Shown here: positions 22,501 through 30,762 of the stretch, piece after piece
Layout: every line of letters begins with the position of its first letter
Position numbering within the stretch: the stretch's first letter is position 1
Assembly: GCA_009746045.1 (NCBI GenBank)
Contig: RPFO01000026.1
Span: forward strand, 531,328-595,327
From: Mesostigma viride
Taxonomy: Eukaryota > Streptophyta > Mesostigmatophyceae > Mesostigmatales > Mesostigmataceae
Length of the DNA stretch: 64,000 nucleotides
Reading direction: 5' to 3'
Notes under the pieces: generated by a model
Seen by the model: only the letters and a program-made list of their open reading frames with translations
Told to the model about the DNA's origin: nothing
The model's database searches: none
Translations under genes and position numbers: made by a program

Positions 22501-22877
22501 TCTTGCATTCCCTGGAACTCTTTAAGCCCATTCACATTCAGGCTATAATGGACAGTTCCATGGAATCACGGCAGATTACTCAACTGCAGGCTAGGGAGGC
22601 TGGCTTATTTTTTGTACAAAATGCTGACAACCCATGTCACTCATCTCATGGTATAGCAGGCTACATAGGCGTAAAGCTGTTAGTAGCAATGCTGCTGAGT
22701 GCAGGGCAGTTGTGTCAGCTGTGCTACATGCCAGGTATCTCAATCATGTCCTGGTTTGGTTACAGAAGCAAGCAGGCAGTCAGGCTGGGGTGGTGGCTCA
22801 CTTGCACACCGACAGTCAATCTCTCCTCAGTTTCCTTGACAACCCTTATGCTGTGCATACTGATTTGGACTGGGTGA
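19509..22877 (+). CDS. pol: E1 Pol: integrase, retropepsin-like domain, reverse transcriptase
   Basis: Integrase comes first: a zinc domain (HLLYGH and KHCQHC), then acids D132 (VVGDVFH), D185 (LLLDQQF) and E215 (QGIIERAI). The last two are 29 residues apart instead of the usual 35. A retropepsin-like domain follows at about residues 495-590, with VAVDTQAQVSII (D500; glutamine where the glycine of DTG is expected) and ALLGDPFI. Reverse transcriptase starts near residue 700, with ATDIKRAFLKG as motif A and WHGDDQLI (870-873) as motif C. RNase H begins (MDSSMESRQ) but the frame is lost at about 22630. Copia elements normally have protease before integrase, so this order is unusual. Confidence 0.8.
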   Translation: MLTGCQVNSVTSHSPPSCSAVKAVSKVGKVLKYYTETSDSEPRFTSLIPKVSRVMTQALSNISYEELALQLHLLYGHETCAEVVAAALGGTALRKACQLIRKHCQHCQMYAPKPPKWHVATPPKCKGRVVGDVFHIKGQPYLALKDAWSRYTAIEPLPGMDKSQLHRAILIAQARYYPVEALLLDQQFSCLAGAEGCEAIDLAGLEDHERQGIIERAIRSIKTLVAKEGENLLADSGSYADRALWATKICQILNRRPLLQTPYGIITPDGLQAGIYPPEVLAVYNAQRAHAASRLAAKDAKHPRPSFKEGDTVLFYKESGLGKVGTWLGPATILKFSSTGKTVHVKHNDTGHVHKCSPHRIKLYYTPLSDVAEEEELMVDSSVQLPGISGVPSEWLFGTHTGECDSHNTCAPQVTLSEPSQPQQVRPPVNEGTNQEGGQQDSTPSAVPAQPIPTVSKHGLAEAVRILQAAHRAKAHTAAGSAKVSRAGHSDNNPALVAVDTQAQVSIISALAVPHLELEPSPWQRVADFSGQASLTVKGQVTLNILGIPTPFQVLEGYTGNALLGDPFISYPGVTISCDRLEVQGLGGVSLDHFQVPLQTLVDTQPATVKFVAPKYAPGHEPRVADLVHSQKLHPKAFGLGKYDVAKMSPLSYEQIVQDCQTQEGFTKWVEAFRKAMDEWVVPDPRSPTHTPPVTPLERKPNGSKHLRLKFVCKHKQAADGSVIFHARPCVTEFKGSTDLTEADLYTPGIQQTSLKILLSVFLGHINQGDDYVCKATDIKRAFLKGSPEIAEQVWHGKVYVVNTPQVWSKDIPQPFLKANIGVEGLQSAPRIFRMSAQAVFEKLGARYDDIDPCFFVVPHPHGMIMFVWHGDDQLIAGPRQAVDDFIANVSKSFEIGKQLELGTIAIKFCGTMLQLQKQADQWVCAMYSPSDYMHSCKEVLQTKIKPCDCPTIRGKLGWLCSTCAPHLAVVSRVDDAVLMQVGHKAINKLLQAGPPLILHSLELFKPIHIQAIMDSSMESRQITQLQAREAGLFFVQNADNPCHSSHGIAGYIGVKLLVAMLLSAGQLCQLCYMPGISIMSWFGYRSKQAVRLGWWLTCTPTVNLSSVSLTTLMLCILIWTG

Positions 22878-23053
22878 TCCTGAAACAGGAGTGCACCTAC
22901 TGGGAGTCTACCAATCATGTGCCGGACAAGGCCAACGCCGCGGATGCGTTGACCAAGGTGCCCCAGCTAGCACCTGAGCAGTACCAACTGCTCTATCACA
23001 TGATGAACCCCTACGGCAAGCAGGCCAGCCTGCCCCCGCCGGTAGACACCTAG
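22634..23053 (+). pseudogene. E1 RNase H continuation after a frame break
   Basis: Reads SLISWYSRLHRRKAVSS and then NAAECRAVVSAV, the Copia RNase H pattern with the acidic site in the alanine-glutamate box. It continues to NHVPDKANAADALTK, the typical C-terminal end. The frame differs from pol by one base near 22628-22634. The E1 LTRs look identical, so the indel is recent or a sequencing error. Confidence 0.7.
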
Positions 23054-24074
23054 TCCACCCCTCCCCAGGGAGGGTGGCTAGTCTCCCCACCCCTACTATG
23101 GGGCAACCCCTGTCAGGGGGTAGGGGTACCCAGACCCAGGCCCAGGCCACGGGGTGTCTTATCATCAGCACTAGCTCCTGGGGAGGAGCTGAACCTGTAT
23201 GCCTTGTAAGCCCTGTTTTATGGTGAATAAATGGAGTCTCTTTGACCTCGTCTCTCTCATGAATTTCGTTAGCTCGTCTCTTGGGAGGTGAGCTGTCAAT
23301 CCTTCACAAGTGTGTCATTGTGTCAGTCATGGTGACAGTACTTGTACATGGCATTGTTATGTGGCTGGGTCATGTTCATGGTTACCTTGTACATGTGCAT
23401 GTGCATGTGCATGTAACGTGTGACAGTCTTAGTCCTGTGACCGTGCCTGTTGTGTCTTATGCCGCCATCTGGTCCCAGGACCTGTGGTAGGGTGATGGGC
23501 AGTCCACCCATTCGCCATGTGCAAATCAAGTGGAGAACCAGTTCCCCCTTGTCAGTTGCCTGTGCTTACCACCATGTGGCACTCACAGGTATCTGGCTGC
23601 TCTGGCCCAGGTCAGCAGTGGCAAAACATCAGGTCCTAAGCACCTGGGGAAGACCTCTGGTTTCACTAGAGTCATCCCATTGGTTTTTGGGAAGTGGATG
23701 TTGCATGGGGTTCCATCCACAAGTGGCAATCAAGCCCCCCTTTTTCTACCATCTGCAGTGACAGATGCCAGGGAAATGACGACAATTCGCTCCTTCAAAG
23801 ATGGAAACTGGGCACTCCTTATATGCTGTGACATGTGACTTGCATGACGTCCTGTGTGACGAATGGCCGCAGTACCTCATTTATGTTTTCCCCACTATTG
23901 AGGGGGAGGAACCCCCGTAGTGCTTGGCAGGGTTAAATCAGCAGTCAGCATCAGTATAGTCCGTTTCTGGGGCCCTTCTCTAATCCAGTTGTGACTGTAT
24001 GGGCTCTGGTTGCCTTGCAACGGTTGGTAGGTCAGACTTGGAGCATGTTCCAATCTGAAAGAAAACATAATGGG

Positions 24075-24482
24075 AGTTAGCTGAGATACCTCGAGGCTGA
24101 CTTGTGGCCGGAGCCACACAGGGGAACATACAGTGTGACCGGAGTTATTCTGGCGGAGACAGAATAACGGTGCCGAGCGCCGGTTGTGGCGCGACGCACA
24201 CACGTGTACGCAAGTTACGTAGCTAGCAACTAGTCTAGTGGACGTTGTGCGTAGTAACGTTGCTCCAGGTCTAGAAGCCTCTAGAACCTGGACACGTGGC
24301 GGACAAGTGAGCGTAGTCCAGTTGTCCTAGGGATCTCGTGTGAGTGATGTGTCCACGACATATAATGTGTGCCCACATATGGAGTGAATAATGACAAGGA
24401 ACGCCCGATCCCTGGCGTTGCTGCAGCCATCATTCTCACACTGAGTCCCCAACGTCTCCGACGTACATATATATATCTAACT
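24075..24482 (+). repeat. E1 3' LTR
   Basis: 408 bp. It is preceded by a purine-rich tract and followed by the duplication ATGCA. Confidence 0.9.
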
Positions 24483-24525
24483 ATGCAGTGGGCCAGGTTT
24501 GGGATCGCCACCTTGCATGTATGCC
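24483..24525 (-). pseudogene. Transposase exon D, first part (up to E1)
   Basis: Begins after TGTTCCAG in the phase required by exon C and reads RHTCKVAIPNLAHC, then meets the E1 border. The exon resumes at 16399. Confidence 0.65.
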
Positions 24526-24663
24526 CTGGAACACACCCGATAGAGGTGGGCCACGGGGGCCATTCTGACATCCAAAATCACACATCCCAACCCCAAACCC
24601 TAACCTATTTTAAACCCTAAGCACAGCCCGGCCCTTATGCATGTACATGTCCACGGTACTAAC

Positions 24664-25069
24664 TCGGCTGGAAGCTTGCGTTGCACATGAAAATAGCAGC
24701 AGGCTGGTAATAATCCTTACATTTCAGCAGCAACCATTTGTCAGCATCTAGGATATGGCGGGCGTTGACGCTTCTCATCAGGTCCCCAATCATGCCGTGA
24801 TCCCTCTCAAACGCATGGCCGTCCATATCCCAGAGCCTGCCCACGTCCTTGGTCTGGTGCGCCACATGGAGCCCCATATGACAGTTGGCTGTGGCAGCGT
24901 TGTGGCCTCGCTCGTTTGCAGTCTTCCCCCTCTGTGCAACCACGCCAGCATTGGCGTACTTTCCACGAGGCCATAGGGCATTGAAACGTTTCAGGAACTG
25001 GCGATACACCTTGTCGGCATTGTCAGCATGCGTCGGGGAAGTGTACTCGCTCAGTACCATCTCCGTCCA
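24664..25069 (-). pseudogene. Transposase exon C with the catalytic glutamate
   Basis: Begins after TCATCGCAG with WTEMVLSEYTSP. It contains RFNALWPRG, then NCHMGLHVAH and HAFERDHGMIGDL. The FER-D-H-G box corresponds to the FER-x-N-G box that carries the glutamate in Tnp2 proteins. It ends in phase 1 at a GTTAGT donor. Confidence 0.7.
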
Positions 25070-25272
25070 CTGCGATGAAAGCAAACATGAGCAGCATTAC
25101 ATTGAAAGCACGTTTCCAGCCAGTCACGTTTACAATGCGATTATCATATATATTTTTGACTCATGGGGCTTGTAGATAAAAACCTAAAACAGCTCACACA
25201 TCATGAAGTGACATGTCTATGCAAGTGCACATGATGTAGCATACGGGGAATGTTAGGTTGGCAAGGTCTTAC

Positions 25273-25593
25273 CACGCAAAGGTCCCGCACCATTTGAGCA
25301 GTGCCTCGAACGCGCTGGGGAGGCCGTGCGTTAGGTTCTTTGGCAGACTCCCGCACTCGAAGAATCCATTCCATGGCATGTGGTACCATCGGCAGGCACT
25401 GCAGGAACTGCATGGCCTTGAAGAAAGGGTATCGGGTGAACGGGTTCTTGGGCAATGCGGCCCTTCCGCTGGTGGTGGGCCACGCTCTCGCATATGCATC
25501 ACATTCCCGGATCTCATCGGATTTCAGGAGCCGGGTGCAGATGAAAATGAACACGGTTTTGATGATCCCCAAGCACAGCAAGTGAAAGATCTC
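25273..25593 (-). pseudogene. Transposase exon B, second part
   Basis: Continues the frame after E3 with HLLCLGIIKTVFIFICTRLL and ends RDLCV at a GTAAGA donor (25272). Only ten host bases (28442-28451) separate the E3 and E2 insertions within this exon. Confidence 0.7.
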
Positions 25594-26127
25594 TGTCAGA
25601 ATGTAAGACAGGTGGCAGGCTTAAAGATCGAATAATGCTTTACTGATTTTATATATTGACTTTGAGTCGGCGTACAAACGGGTAGCCATGACAATTGCAG
25701 GGGCAACATTAAGTGGAAAAACACACTGTCGCAGTATCCGTCGATCTGGAAATAATCTACGGTATAAGTTAAAGTGCATCCAGCCGCCACACACAAGTGG
25801 GTGGCTTACACCAACACTAAAATGATGCGTCAGATCACTAGTATGCAAGTACAAGGACATTGCGCCTCCAGGGCAGCACTTAGTGAACATAGGGTCGGCG
25901 CGTAGCGCGGAGCCAGGCAAATTTTGTCAGACGGCTACAGTACCACTGGCTACAGTACCACTGGTTACAGTACCACTAGGGTACGGATGTCAGCTAGCTA
26001 ATATATTTAGCTAACTAATATATTTAGTAGAATGTAGAAGAAAGTAGTCATATAAGTTCCGGTATACCCGAAACTAGCACACTCAATAAAAAAAAAACTG
26101 TCAGGCATATTGGGGCATATCCTGACA
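25594..26127 (-). repeat. E3 3' LTR
   Basis: 534 bp, the 3' LTR relative to the minus-strand gag. An oligo(A) stretch occurs near its end on the plus strand. Confidence 0.9.
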
Positions 26128-26694
26128 CCCCCCTTGCATACAATGTGCCTGTTCCCCCCTTGCTCAGAGAAACCTATAGCTAGTGAGGGTATAGCCGGGT
26201 ACACTCCCATGGCACCCCCCTTACACGGCTATCTGGTTGGAGCTGAGAGGAGACTTGATGACTGTAGCCCCCAGGTGTCCCTGGGAGTGCGCCACAGTGG
26301 CTGTCGCTTGGAGAATGCTGGTGACCCTAGAAAAAACTTGGTTGTGGCTGCTGTTGCTGGTAAAATGCTGGGACCCTGGAAAGACATCCGGTGGCCCCCA
26401 GGTGTCCCTGGGAGTGCGCCACAGGAGAAAAGAACACAGGTTGACTGGTTGATGCTGGTACTGCAGTACTGGTCACTGCTGGCTGCTGGCATGAAGACCT
26501 GCACCTGGCACGTCTGGCAGGGTGGGCGACTAGCCGCTAGCAATGCAGGAGGGCCAGAGGACGGGTTGGGGGGGCTGGCTGCTGTCGCCTGCTGCAGTGC
26601 AGGTTGAAAAGCTCCAGGGCCCACGTCTGGTGCTAGCTGGGCCCAGCTGGCTGCTACCCCTTGTGCCCTGTCCCGGGGGAGCTGGATAAGGCGT

Positions 26695-27588
26695 TTAGAA
26701 GCAGAAACCGGGGGGGAGGTCGTGGGCCTCGTGGGAGGGCGCCGGTGGGGTGTCGGTGGTGTGGTGGGCGGCGGGCCCGCCGGTGTTGCCGCGAGTGTTC
26801 CGTAGGTGAGGATACTTCCACCAGCAGGTGGGCTCCTGATGAGAGGTGCGACCGCAGTGGGTGCAGCTGGGCCGCTGGGTCCCGCCATTGTGACCGCCAC
26901 GCCCCCTGCCACGGCCGGTGCCACGGCCACCGCGTCCAGAGTGGGAGGTATGATACACCCCGGTGGCCTCCGCGGAATCTTTGTTACCGTGCACAAGGTC
27001 CCAGGCCTTAAGAAGTGCCGCCTTAGTTTCCTGTAGGGTGATACCGTCCCCAAGGTTCAATTGGGCAAGGGACGGAAGCAACTCCTCGGTCACGCCGGCG
27101 AGCAGATTCTCGGCCAGATCCTCGGGTGCCATTTTGGCGCCGGTGGCAATCAGGTCGTTATAAGTTAATTCCCCGTCGGTTATATATTGCCGCATTGTAA
27201 CGCCGGGTTCCAGCTTCATTCGATTTAGCTTGCGGCGTAGTGCTCGCCGGTTGCTCATCTGCAGCTTGAGATGCTCATATTCTTCACAGATGCGATGATA
27301 TGCCACGCTGCCAGTTTTCTGAGTAACACTGTTTGCCACTTTGAGTGCCGGTCCAACGAGGCACTGACAAAGGGCCGCAAAAAGAATCAGGTCGCGTTCC
27401 TCATTGACCTCGGTGCCAAGCAGGACAGACAGCATCCCGAATGCTGTCACTACGGCCAGAAAAGGAATCTTGGTGTTATCCCACTTTACTGGGTCGAGGC
27501 CGTCGAACTGTGTAATATTTTTGCAGGCCTGTAGAATGTTGAGATCTTTTGTCGCTTTCGTAGCTGCTGCTGTCGCGGCTGCGGACAT
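26695..27588 (-). CDS. gag: E3 Gag with zinc knuckle (297 residues)
   Basis: ATG at 27588. The main part (FDGLDPVKWDNTKIPFLAVV to LLPSLAQLNLGDG) has the helical layout of Copia-type Gag (UBN2-like family by appearance). An RG-rich basic linker (RGGRGTGRGRGRGG) follows, then a knuckle CTHCGRTSHQEPTC (C-x2-C-x4-H-x4-C). It ends with a proline/histidine-rich tail. No protease, integrase or polymerase is found in the element. The frame is intact. Confidence 0.8.
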   Translation of the reverse strand: MSAAATAAATKATKDLNILQACKNITQFDGLDPVKWDNTKIPFLAVVTAFGMLSVLLGTEVNEERDLILFAALCQCLVGPALKVANSVTQKTGSVAYHRICEEYEHLKLQMSNRRALRRKLNRMKLEPGVTMRQYITDGELTYNDLIATGAKMAPEDLAENLLAGVTEELLPSLAQLNLGDGITLQETKAALLKAWDLVHGNKDSAEATGVYHTSHSGRGGRGTGRGRGRGGHNGGTQRPSCTHCGRTSHQEPTCWWKYPHLRNTRGNTGGPAAHHTTDTPPAPSHEAHDLPPGFCF

Positions 27589-27902
27589 GATTGTCTCGGC
27601 AAGGTTAAAATCTGGTCACAACCGAGTCTCGGCAAGGTGAAAATCTGGAGACAGCCGAGAAAGCCGGAGACGCTCAATCCGTAATGGTAAAGATTAAGAC
27701 TAATATGCGACGATGGTTTAGAACAGCAAATACGAGGTAGAGACGATCGTCTAAATACTGGAGTTCTTGAATTTCGATACAGGGAAGCCCGTCTAGGATA
27801 TGCACGACTGGCATAAAGTGCCGACGTCGGATTCAGGGAGTCAATTTGCCCGATAAATCGGACCAGTTTCAGCAATTTAGTAGGCCACCCCGCTCGATAC
27901 CA

Positions 27903-28436
27903 TGTCAGAATGTAAGACAGGTGGCAGGCTTAAAGATCGAATAATGCTTTACTGATTTTATATATTGACTTTGAGTCGGCGTACAAACGGGTAGCCATGA
28001 CAATTGCAGGGGCAACATTAAGTGGAAAAACACACTGTCGCAGTATCCGTCGATCTGGAAATAATCTACGGTATAAGTTAAAGTGCATCCAGCCGCCACA
28101 CACAAGTGGGTGGCTTACACCAACACTAAAATGATGCGTCAGATCACTAGTATGCAAGTACAAGGACATTGCGCCTCCAGGGCAGCACTTAGTGAACATA
28201 GGGTCGGCGCGTAGCGCGGAGCCAGGCAAATTTTGTCAGACGGCTACAGTACCACTGGCTACAGTACCACTGGTTACAGTACCACTAGGGTACGGATGTC
28301 AGCTAGCTAATATATTTAGCTAACTAATATATTTAGTAGAATGTAGAAGAAAGTAGTCATATAAGTTCCGGTATACCCGAAACTAGCACACTCAATAAAA
28401 AAAAAACTGTCAGGCATATTGGGGCATATCCTGACA
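27903..28436 (-). repeat. E3 5' LTR
   Basis: 534 bp, followed on the minus strand by the primer-site-like TGGTATCGAGC. Confidence 0.9.
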
Positions 28437-28451
28437 ATCTCAATGGGAAAC

Positions 28452-29068
28452 AGTTGTGAGGGTAAGAATGCCACGAATTCCGCCATGGTTCTTGCAGGAA
28501 GTTGCCTTTATTAACAATCAGGAAACACAGACGTAAGTCACGTCACTTCCAAGACTGCACGCAGCACAGGCGACAGGGTCGCAGTGCCAAGAGAACGTGC
28601 ACGCAAGAACTGGCGTCCCGGTGTGACCAAGTCACTCATATAGCTTACTAGGGACGCGTCCAAGTATTCAGCTGCACTGTCACAGCTGAACTGTCAATCA
28701 ATTGATTACACAGACTCTGGCACGCCTTTGGCGCGCAGATCTATCAATTGTCCATACGGCTAGTCCTGTGGACCTATCCGTACACTAGTCAGCATCAATT
28801 GTCTCATAGGTCCTGGCGCGCTACAGCACGCCTACCTATCAATTGACCATCAAGTCCTGTACAAGTCCTGTCAACGTCCTGCGGACTATCAAAGTGACAC
28901 TTGTACATCCTGTGTCCGTACGCGCCCACAGTGGCGCGCCGGGTACTGTCGGCACAGCCTAGGAAACGTCATAACTTTTACGTTCCTTAACCAAATGAGG
29001 CGTTCAAGGTGCCGTTGGAAAGAGCGTAACAATCTCTATCCATCTAACGTAAATCCTTTACGTTAACT
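28452..29068 (-). repeat. E2 3' LTR
   Basis: 617 bp, the 3' LTR of a minus-strand element. It is rich in TCAATTG and CAAGTCCTGT motifs. Confidence 0.9.
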
Positions 29069-30018
29069 CCAATCCCTTCTTTTCTTTAGGGATCACATCC
29101 CCTGCCAGGGACCCTTGAAGTAGCTTGAAATGTCCTTCACTCCAGCTTGAAGCTTGAACAGATGTCTTTAATGGCCAATGCCATTCCCCCAGCCCTTTCT
29201 TTTAAGGAACTGGAAAAGAAACAGATCTGCCACAGGGAAAACCATTCCATGAGAAATGGATAAAAACCTATGGAAGTGGCATTACAGAGTACCACCAGAT
29301 ATTAGAAGCACACAAAATTAAATACATACAGGTTAATTCTATGAGGTCTTCTCCAGGAATTAATCCCATCACCTCGGTAGAGCCTCCAGTACAATGACCT
29401 TCTGGCGGTGAGTTACATTAATCCCAGATACTAATCCCATAAAACCCAGTACATATTCAATATAAGTACAATAAATCCATGACAATTAAAATACCACTTG
29501 ACAAAGTAAGGCGTATTACAATAGTTTGCCTGTCATTCTCTCAACAGGGGTCTATTGGCGCCCGTCTTACGGCGCCCGTCTACTTGCCAGATGGTAAACT
29601 GCCACAGCAAACAAATGACAAAATGAAACACATAGGCAACAATTAAATCCTGCCCTGGGGAACTAGGGAAGTCTGAACAGGCAAACACCTGAACAGGCCA
29701 GCTTGTAGAAACATAATACCAGGGAATCGAACCCCGCCCTATAAACCCCAGAATAAAGGTTCCCAGACCATTGTGAGAAGTATGTACAAATATACATTTC
29801 TTTTAAAATAGAATACATGGTCTGTAATGGACCTGTCAACCTTGTGTAGTCAACAGCATGAACCCCAGCCAAAACCTGGCTGTATCCTGATTAAAATCAG
29901 AGTGAGTGTACCATGGTCCATGAGCCTTAGTACAGACTAAAATACAGGTATTATGCCAGTCACAATGCTGACACTACCACACAATCTGCTCTCCAATGCC
30001 CTATAACCATGCACCAGC

Positions 30019-30762
30019 TTAGACAGCTTGCTGAGATGGGTCCATCAGAGACTGAAGAACCTTGTATTGCACTGCTGCCTTCTGCACTAGCTTGGTCAAA
30101 GCATCAGCAGGATTGTCAACCCCAGGGATATGCTCAATATTGGCCAAGGAGGACAACTCCTTAAGAAGGAGATAATCCAAGTCCCTACTTCTGGCCATCT
30201 GCCTGTGCACAAACTGCACCATCCCCATGGAGTCTGTTTTTAGAAGAGTGGTAACCTGAAGTGGCCAAGGAGTGTTAGAAGTCATCTGATGAAGCAACTC
30301 CTTCAGATAAAGGCTTGTGTGAATGCCTTCACAAATAGCCCTGCATTCTGCCACATCACTGCTGACAGCCACCCGTTTGTGCAGGCGACTAAACCAGCTC
30401 ACCAAACTCCCCAGGCCTTCCTGTCTGAGCACAAAGAGCCCTGCAGCCCTGCCCCTGACCTTGGAGACCTGCCTGCTGTCCATTGAGCTATCCACATACA
30501 GCTCCATGCAAATGGGTTGTGATAAATCCACTGCAGACAACAGAATGCCAGATGAAGCCCTGACCTGATCAGCCACCTTGGCAGACCCTAGCTCCACCAG
30601 CATGTCATCAGGCAACCTGGCTATGACCATAAGGTCTGGCCTGGAAATGCCTGCCACCCAAGCAACCATGCCCCTCACCATGGGACACAGTGCCTGTGTG
30701 ATGGTTGGAGGAAGCTTGCTAATGAGGGTCTCTTGATAGTCATTGCCCCCCACCAGCAGCAT
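30019..30762 (-). pseudogene. E2 RNase H, separated from pol by a frame break
   Basis: Contains the end of the reverse-transcriptase connection (RPDLMVIARLPDDML) and the Copia RNase H signature: VDSSMDSRQVSKVRGRAAGL, then AVSSDVAECRAICEG, then HIPGVDNPADALTK. It overlaps the end of pol in another frame. The switch coincides with a run of six G (about 30746-30751), so a one-base indel probably split an originally continuous pol. Confidence 0.75.

Larger units (their letters stand above)
16405..24482 (+). mobile_element. E1: complete Copia-like LTR retrotransposon, 8,078 bp
   Basis: Two 408-bp LTRs (16405-16812 and 24075-24482) look identical by eye, with ends AGTTAG...CTAACT. The 5-bp duplication is ATGCA (16400-16404 and 24483-24487). 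The interior starts TGGATTAGAC, a plausible primer site by its TGG start, and ends with a purine-rich tract (GAAAGAAAACATAATGGG) before the 3' LTR. It is inserted in exon D of the transposase. Coding order is gag, zinc knuckle, integrase, retropepsin-like, reverse transcriptase, RNase H. About 1 kb of non-coding DNA (23054-24074) precedes the 3' LTR. Frame breaks near 19300 and 22630 make it possibly non-functional. Confidence 0.9.
25594..28436 (-). mobile_element. E3: gag-only LTR retrotransposon (TR-GAG type), 2,843 bp
   Basis: Two 534-bp LTRs (25594-26127 and 27903-28436) have normal TGTCAG...CTGACA ends and look identical by eye. The duplication is ATCTC (25589-25593 and 28437-28441). On the minus strand the interior starts TGGTATCGAGCGGGG at the LTR border, a good primer-site position resembling the initiator-methionine tRNA type. 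A purine tract (GCAAGGGGGG) lies before the 3' LTR. Only a Gag gene is present, so movement would need enzymes from another element. It is inserted in exon B of the transposase. Confidence 0.9.

Noticed and set aside
24585-24625. Telomere-like CCCTAAA motifs
   Set aside because: Only three scattered copies inside a transposase intron; not a telomere.
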